A stretch of 64,000 nucleotides of DNA, taken from the NCBI GenBank assembly GCA_020747065.1, contig JAGMVK010000008.1, forward strand, positions 2,542,001 through 2,606,000, in the 5' to 3' direction. Below the pieces are notes generated by a model. The model was given only the letters and a program-made list of their open reading frames with translations, was not told where the DNA came from and ran no database searches. Made by a program: the position numbers and the translations under genes. This document shows positions 58,146-64,000 of the stretch, piece after piece; position 1 is the stretch's first letter; each line of letters starts with the position of its first letter. The stretch is from Cadophora sp. MPI-SDFR-AT-0126 (Eukaryota > Ascomycota > Leotiomycetes > Helotiales > Ploettnerulaceae).

Positions 58146-58908
58146 TGGTTGAGAAGGAGAGTCGTAGCCTGCACGTTGTTGTTCTGGCCGGATGAAGAAG
58201 CTAGAATCGGTGTCTGTGGTGAAATTGAAAGAAAAAATAGTTACGCTTCGAGTTTCAAGGGCGCCTCGTTTAGCGCTTCTTGAATTTCCGGGGCATTTGG
58301 GGAGCCGATGGTCTAGATTCAGGGGCCTACGCTAAAATCCGCCTATCTAAGCGAGCTGGGATATGGAAAGGAAGGTTTTGTTTACATGATAGATTTGGAA
58401 GTTTGGCAATCAGCGGTGAAGAAAGTATATACAATCAGGGTATCAGCAATGGCGGAAGCTTGCATATGTGTAAGAATGGCGAAATAATGTAGTCTTTGAT
58501 TCAAGTTACATGGGAAATGGGCATGCTGTTGCTAGTCAGAGCGCACCGCCAGGGGGCCGTACACGCAGTCCGCTATTCATACCCCGGTCGTACTCTGTTG
58601 ATATTGAGTTTTTGAGCTTTCTTGCTCTATAGAAATTACTGGGGTAGACCGCAATGTACTGAGAGCGAACGATTACGAAGGACGACAGAGGCGGTAAGAA
58701 GACCTGCCCTCTGGCAGAAACGAATGCATGCAGCAGATTGATCTTGATACGGAAAGAAGGCATTTGGAATGTTGTGTGGCGTCAGGGTATCTTCTGAATT
58801 CTCTCATATCCCGATCTACAATTTATGTGACATATCCCAATCAACCCAAACTAAACTCCCAGACACCATCATTATATTCCAGACATCCGGACCGTCGTCA
58901 AATATCGC
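58146..58908. other. Intergenic, no supported gene
   Basis: The promoter side of the coiled-coil gene and the 3' flank of the secreted-protein gene. Confidence 0.4.
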
Positions 58909-59455
58909 TCACGGACACGGGAAGTCGCAAGCCCATCCTTCTCTCCCAGCCGAGAACACCACACTCGAGGCGGAGCAGTCATCCGTCGTCCATTTCGTCG
59001 TTCCAACCTGGAACTGTAACTCCACCTTCGTCTCGCCCGGTTCGAAATCCACAAAAGACCCCTTCAGATTCGGCTCGTTGTATGTGAAGACAGGCGCATT
59101 ATCGATGTTCGTGATGTTGACAGTATTTGATGCCCAAGACACCGAAAGTGATTCTCCCTTGTCCATCTTGGCGTTTCTGAGTGTCGCCACGATATTAACA
59201 TCTTGTGGTTTAGGTTGTGGCACATTGTAGACCGTCACATCCCAGTGCACATCTGCAAATTGTCGTCCGATTCCAAGACTGCATGTTCCGGCACGCTTCT
59301 CGAGGCTGTGTGAGGAGTTAGTTTGGAGATATGATTGAAATTCGCCCCACCGCGGGGTCAAAAATGGGATGGCTCGGAACGCACTTTTCTTCTTTCGAGG
59401 CTGCACAGCAGCTGCTGGATATCGTAGCAACGGAAAGGACAGTATTGAGCTTCAT
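58909..59455 (-). CDS. Secreted protein with Kex2-type processing site
   Basis: The start at 59455 (MKLNTVLSVATISSSCCAAS) is a signal peptide. After a short propeptide an intron near 59307-59350 (GTGGGG ... CTAAC ... ACACAG) leads to SLEKRAGTCSLGIGRQFADV. LEKR followed by AGTC is a typical Kex2 cleavage site. The mature domain (about 125 aa) is rich in V/N/T, with few Cys (CSLG, DDCSAS, WACDFPC) and a beta-like look. The phase at the intron does not fit perfectly by one base, so the donor may be elsewhere or a base may be wrong. Family unknown; a small secreted effector-like or wall protein is possible. Confidence 0.5.
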
Positions 59456-60678
59456 TTTCAGTCGTTTCAAAATGAGATGTTTCCGCAAAATTCAGTCAAA
59501 ATCAGAGAGGTGAACAGTGAAGAAGATAAAGTGGATGAGCTCACTGTATGTACAACTACGGGTGGCTGACCTCTGCCTGACAGCGGGCTTACAGATAAAA
59601 ATAAAGATGATCTGCATCGTGGATATGAAGCGAACCAATCCAAAACCCTGACAATGGCGATTGCTGGTGAGCTTACAGGGCGTTGATTCGCCAGCCCAGC
59701 CAAACCCCAGCCGTGCCGCCGACGAGCAGACCAATTGAAAGGCCACCCGCGTCAACCCAAGATCTTGGTGTTTGGGGAACCGCGGCCGCGATATTCTGGC
59801 CCGCAAAGCGGGTAGGGAAATCATACGATTTGAATGCTCGTCCATCTTTTAATAGATGGGGAAATTTGAGACCCGTGGCCGGCCACCACTGAGAAAGCCA
59901 TGTGTCGAAGGAGACAAAGTTTGGATCTTAGGCAGGATGTTGTCCGAGCTCTTCGTCATATACATTTAGACCATTGCCAAAATTTCAACGTTCAAAAACG
60001 CCTAGAGCAGTTCGGCATCGTTTGGTAGTTATCATCGACAACTGTGGCTGGGATGAACGAGTCTGTGAAGGAGGGGTCAAAAGGAGGCTGGAAAATTGTG
60101 GGCTGTCAATCGCCAAACCTTCGGCGCGCCTACTGGCATGAGAAGACTGGATGATAATAAAGCAGACTCCGCAAATCTCGGCACAAGGAAGAATGGTTCC
60201 GATGTCCGGCTAATTTGTACTAAATTCCATGTATTTTTGGCACCAGAACGAGGCAGCATCTCAATCATTTCCCCTTCACCTTGTGGAGATCCAAATCTAT
60301 CTACTTAGTGCTGGTCCTTTGCGTAAAGTCTCTTATGAGCCTGCGCTTGAAGTTGAGGCAGCTTAACAGTTCGAGTAAGTTTTGTGTGCTAGATTTAAAT
60401 AGTGTGGAGATACTTTAATACCCACTTCCAATGTGTCAATGTGCCTCTCGGATTGAGCATCGAAGGCTGACCAACTGAATGGCCTCACATCAGAGTGTAC
60501 ATTCACTTGATCGTACTAGTGACTCATGATCTGTTAGAATTTTGCAGTATTGAATTCTCCGATAATCTTCTACCGTTCTCTGATAGGCATTAGATTTACA
60601 TAGGTAAAGAGTAGCATTAATGTTCTTGCTATGAATTGAGACCATGTCCGAAAAAGGCGCTCTCGGCCGCTTAGATAT
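59456..60678. other. Intergenic, no supported gene
   Basis: Only short unsupported frames. Confidence 0.4.
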
Positions 60679-61190
60679 TCAGATTTTATTTTTAGAAGCG
60701 ATTTCTCCTTGCCACCGTGCACAACAAATCGTGGATTGGAAACTCTCTGCTGCTTTCACGTATTTAAGAGGGTAAGGAAATGGATTTATTGGGGCTTCCT
60801 GACCAACCCTTGGAGGTTGCCGAATCCTGAAGAGACGAGACAAAATGGACACTCTGAGATCAAGTTCAATCATTCGCTCAAGTTCCTGCACAGATCAATA
60901 CTCACTCTCTTGAAATACGGAAACAGTCCAGCCCACTTCCACGTTGAGTTCTCAGCGCCCAATTCGGCCCGCAGATCATACATATCCGAGGTGTCATGGC
61001 AGAGCAGCAGTCCATTAATTACAGAGCTTCCACCAACAGCTCCACAACTCGAACATTACTTGACCGGCTGTTAAGGTCCGGTTGTAGAGCTGGCGGGATA
61101 TCCAAATGTCGGCTTGGATATCCCCTACCGAGAAAACGACCAGTCAAGATTCCTGAGTGGCGTCTGAATTATTCAGCAAACGCTTTGTGT
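60679..61190 (-). pseudogene. GMC oxidoreductase relic
   Basis: On the minus strand a GMC (glucose-methanol-choline) flavoenzyme core is readable: CGAVGGSSVINGLLLCH is the family's GGSSxxNG motif, followed by YDLRAELGAENSTWKWAGLF and PYFKR. Farther on, GQEAPINPFPYPLKY resembles the GPI...P.F..P motif. Upstream in the same frame RNLDWSFSR, GISKPTFGYPASSTTGP and QPVK are separated by in-frame stops TAG, TAA and TAA. The FAD-binding N-terminus and the catalytic His are missing. It is a non-functional fragment. Confidence 0.65.
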
Positions 61191-62187
61191 GAAGCTAAGT
61201 AGGGAAGCTAAGACTACCTAGGATCCCATACTAGACGACTAGGAGAGTATCTGGAACAGAATTCAGAGTTCGATAACCAAAGAGGCGGTGCTTCATCAAT
61301 CAGCAGACATTTTCCATTTTCTTACAATCGACTTCCCTTGGTCGACCCTGCTGTTCTCGTCCAATAATCACATGATCGTACCTGTTTTCGATTTCGCCTC
61401 TGCGTAGTAAACTGAAAGGTCAGGATGAGGGTGCTACAGTAGCCACCGAGGAAGATGGACAATGAAACTCAACAACTGTCGACCGATGCTAAACTGCATA
61501 TGTCACGAACGTCCCAAAATTCAGAATCAGTTCCGAGGGATACGTTAGTCAGGATCATGAGCTATTATGGGGATAGTCTGTAGCTCTTGGTATCTCTCTG
61601 GCATTTCGTCATCGAACTATGGGGAAATTGTATGTGCCTGCGTGCCCACTTTCGCATGAGAAGCGCAACTATCCTCCTGTCGAGGTAGCTCGGCATATTA
61701 TTTAGGTAGAGTGTCGCCAGCGATCCGGCGCATATCGACAAGGCTGAAAGACGAAGAAGTGGAACGATCTTCCCCGTTCGGGTGTCCCCTCGCTTGGTTG
61801 TTTCGGGTTGACGAGTGCCTTTAGGCTGACACGAGGGCTAGTTGGCAAACGAGCGGGATTAGGCTCAATGCGAGACTGTGAAAGGAAGGAATTGTGCAGT
61901 AAGTATATCGAACGGTATTTCGAGTGACTAAAGATACAATTTGTTGGTGTTGTGTTGCGTACGATCACAACATGAGTAGCCTGCTCGCAGTACTCGGTGA
62001 AAGTGCATGAATCTTGTTCGGATTTTGGCGGTCTTTGGAGTAACCATTATTGAAGCTTCGGGAAGAATCCGCTATTCTGAGCAGCGAGTAAGCAAAGAGT
62101 GAAGCACACCCTTCAATTACTAAGCTTGATCTATTTATCCCTATATCGAGCTAATAACTTCCCACATCACCGTCAAATAATACCATT
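61191..62187. other. Intergenic, no supported gene
   Basis: Nothing recognised. It may contain further decayed GMC sequence toward 61.3 kb. Confidence 0.35.
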
Positions 62188-63352
62188 TCATGCGTCCAAA
62201 AAGTTTTCCACTTGGCTCGTAATATCATAGAACGTAAACTCCGTCCTGTTCCCCGCCAACGTCCCCTCCACAATCCCATCCCCAAACGGGACCACAACCA
62301 TATAGACCGCATCGCCAACCTGCACTGCAGCTGTCGCAAAAGTGATATCCGGCAGATTTTTAGGCACGGTCCCAAGATACTCCGCCGAATTCCATTTCCC
62401 ATCCTTGCTTCTCAACACCGTAATTCCTGGCCCATCCTCAGCTACCAAGAGCACCGTTCCGTGATATTTTGGTGGAAGGTAGATGGCGTCGCTGAATGTG
62501 AAGGCGTAATTTGGTGTTAGAGGGACGACATTTGGTATCCCCTTTGGCGAAAGCATGTTGAATTTCAGAAGGCCGCCGCCGTCGTTGTCGTTTGACAGGA
62601 GTGTCCAATCATTAACAGCGAGGCCGCCGAGACCAGTACGATTCGTGTCGATGGGTTGAGAAATGTACCATGGCTTAACTTTCGGATCTCTCCTGCCTTT
62701 CTTCTTCTCCACTCGCAAGATACTTCCAGGGAATGTACCGACGACGTACACATTGCCTTCAGGATCTTGCTCGACGTCTTGGAAACCACCATATTTCCCA
62801 TGAGTGATATCGGTTAGATTGAGCTTGTAGATGAGTTCTTTTGTTGCTAGATCCCCATAGCATGATAAAATTTGTGCCAGATACGTCAGGTGGCGTTGTT
62901 TGGAAAGCGGCCGCGGCGTCGACGACAATAGAGAGCAGCCCGGTGCGTTTGTCGATTCCGAGCCCTCCGATGTGGTACTCGGGGTTATGTGATATGCCAG
63001 GGAACTCGATGATATCCACCATTTTATCTTGATAAGGGTCATAGATCCCGACCGAGGCGTTGTACAGATTTCTGTGCTGCGTTAGACAGGAACGTTTCGA
63101 TCGGCAAATTGGAGGGGCGCTAGATGAAAGAGAATATGTGCTTGACTAGAAAGATACGAACCCCGCGTAAAGTAGACATGACCGGAAATCAAAATCAGCA
63201 TTCTCAGGATAGAGCTGGTATTGATTGATTGTGAATGTCCCTTTGAAGGGTGGGCATGGTTCCATTGCCTGGTTGTCTCCATATCCTCTACCAGGTTGTG
63301 CGAGAGCCTGGGCGATGGTCGCCAGACTAATGAAGGAAACAGAATTCAACAT
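62188..63352 (-). pseudogene. TRI14-like secreted beta-propeller protein with a frameshift
   Basis: Exon 1 (63162-63352) encodes a signal peptide (MLNSVSFISLATIAQALA) and FKGTFTINQYQLYPENADFD. A 90-nt intron (63072-63161) leads to exon 2, which reads NLYNASVGIYDPYQDKMVDI. Near 62857-62862 the frame shifts by +1, then continues to the C-terminus with HGKYGGFQDVEQDPEGNVYV and VGTFPGSILRV. The text matches the family of TRI14-like proteins, named after a gene of trichothecene clusters but widespread in fungi without that pathway. The biochemical role is unclear. No other pathway gene is nearby, so no metabolite is implied. As it stands the gene is broken, by mutation or by a base error. Confidence 0.65.
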
Positions 63353-64000
63353 TATATCACGTCAATTAGTGTTGCAGATATAACCAGCCAAAGCTCAGGA
63401 CAATCAAAGCTACTCGGGAGTCGAAATAAATAGTATGAGAATCCCCAAAAGCACACAACTACATCCTCGTATGCTTCACGATGCCAGCTCATATGTTAGT
63501 AATCTCTCCATCAATACCAGACTTTGGCTTCAATGGTAAATGTAAGTCGAACAGATGAGCTGAGCAAAAGTCGCATATGGTCCCCTGTTCCCATCCACAG
63601 ATCCGGAAAATGGTTTGGGGAACTTGGCCGGATAAAGGGACGAACTATGCATGTGCGAGCACATTTGTAATGATAAACGCATATAGATCCACTGCAAAAG
63701 TCTATGTCGCCTGATGAGGAGGAAGCAATATGTGGGAGCCGTTCGTTGACGAGGAAGACCGTGAGTTTGCAGCTAGAAGTGCCGGCCGAAAAGATGCGCC
63801 AAGCGAAAAGACCGTTGCCCAATTGCGTCTGAGAATTCGCATGATCCAATTCCGGAATCAGACTGCAGGAAAGTTCCTTCAAATGCCAAAGAGAAATGTC
63901 GGAAAAGCTGAGATGTCTTGAAACTTTTGGATATGTAAGTCTGGCTTCGGGATGACGTGGTCAATAGAGCAGGACAAGTTTCAACAATATTATAACCCAT
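63353..64000. other. Window edge, no supported gene
   Basis: Overlapping short frames on both strands without recognisable domains. Confidence 0.4.

Noticed and set aside
1..64000. CRISPR arrays, operons, ribosome-binding sites, integrated bacterial elements
   Set aside because: Introns and gene families show a fungal nuclear genome; no regularly spaced identical repeats with unique spacers were seen.

Overview
The window looks like nuclear DNA of a filamentous ascomycete (Pezizomycotina). Genes are broken by short introns, mostly 45-125 nt, with GTAAGT-like donors, CTAAC/CTGAC branch sites and YAG acceptors. The families are typical of moulds: DUF3659/LEA-like proteins, a YAT-type amino-acid permease, a GH72-like glucanosyltransferase, a GH28 relic, a GMC relic and a TRI14-like protein. 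Species cannot be fixed from sequence alone. All exon limits are read by eye from splice signals and frame continuity.

Layout. 0-10 kb: a degenerate 15-bp minisatellite; a tRNA-Arg(CCG) gene interrupted twice, once by a 79-nt GTAAGT...CTAAC...TTAG insert in the D-arm and once at the canonical site; a Gfo/Idh/MocA oxidoreductase; two uncharacterised spliced genes. 10-28.4 kb: a run of low-complexity, LEA-like genes. These are a small repeat protein, two proteins sharing a C-terminal beta-like motif, a decayed gene at 18 kb, a 638-aa protein, and a 1086-aa protein built of DUF3659 repeats. An alpha/beta hydrolase and a 220-aa unknown sit among them. 31-36 kb: a 651-aa disordered/coiled-coil protein and a Cys-rich DUF3716-like gene with two frame breaks. 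39-47 kb: an intact permease followed by a 21-bp minisatellite, an intact short-chain dehydrogenase, and a Cys-rich single-pass surface protein. 48-51 kb: a small broken gene and a GH72-like gene that lacks its nucleophile. 53-64 kb: a decayed accessory zone with relics of GH28 and GMC enzymes, a frameshifted TRI14-like gene, a rhodopsin-like membrane protein, a repetitive coiled-coil protein and a Kex2-type secreted protein.

The most interesting signals are (1) the tRNA gene that folds correctly only after removal of an insert with complete spliceosomal intron signals, and (2) a tandem duplication of the last coding segment of a small gene at 15.3 kb. The duplication creates a potential intron and two interchangeable C-termini that differ by eight synonymous codons and one amino acid. 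A further pattern is that most broken genes carry one-base losses at homopolymer runs. Reads or RNA-seq must show whether these are real decay or assembly undercalls. No single new multi-gene system is proved here; the LEA/DUF3659 run is the best candidate for a co-functioning group.
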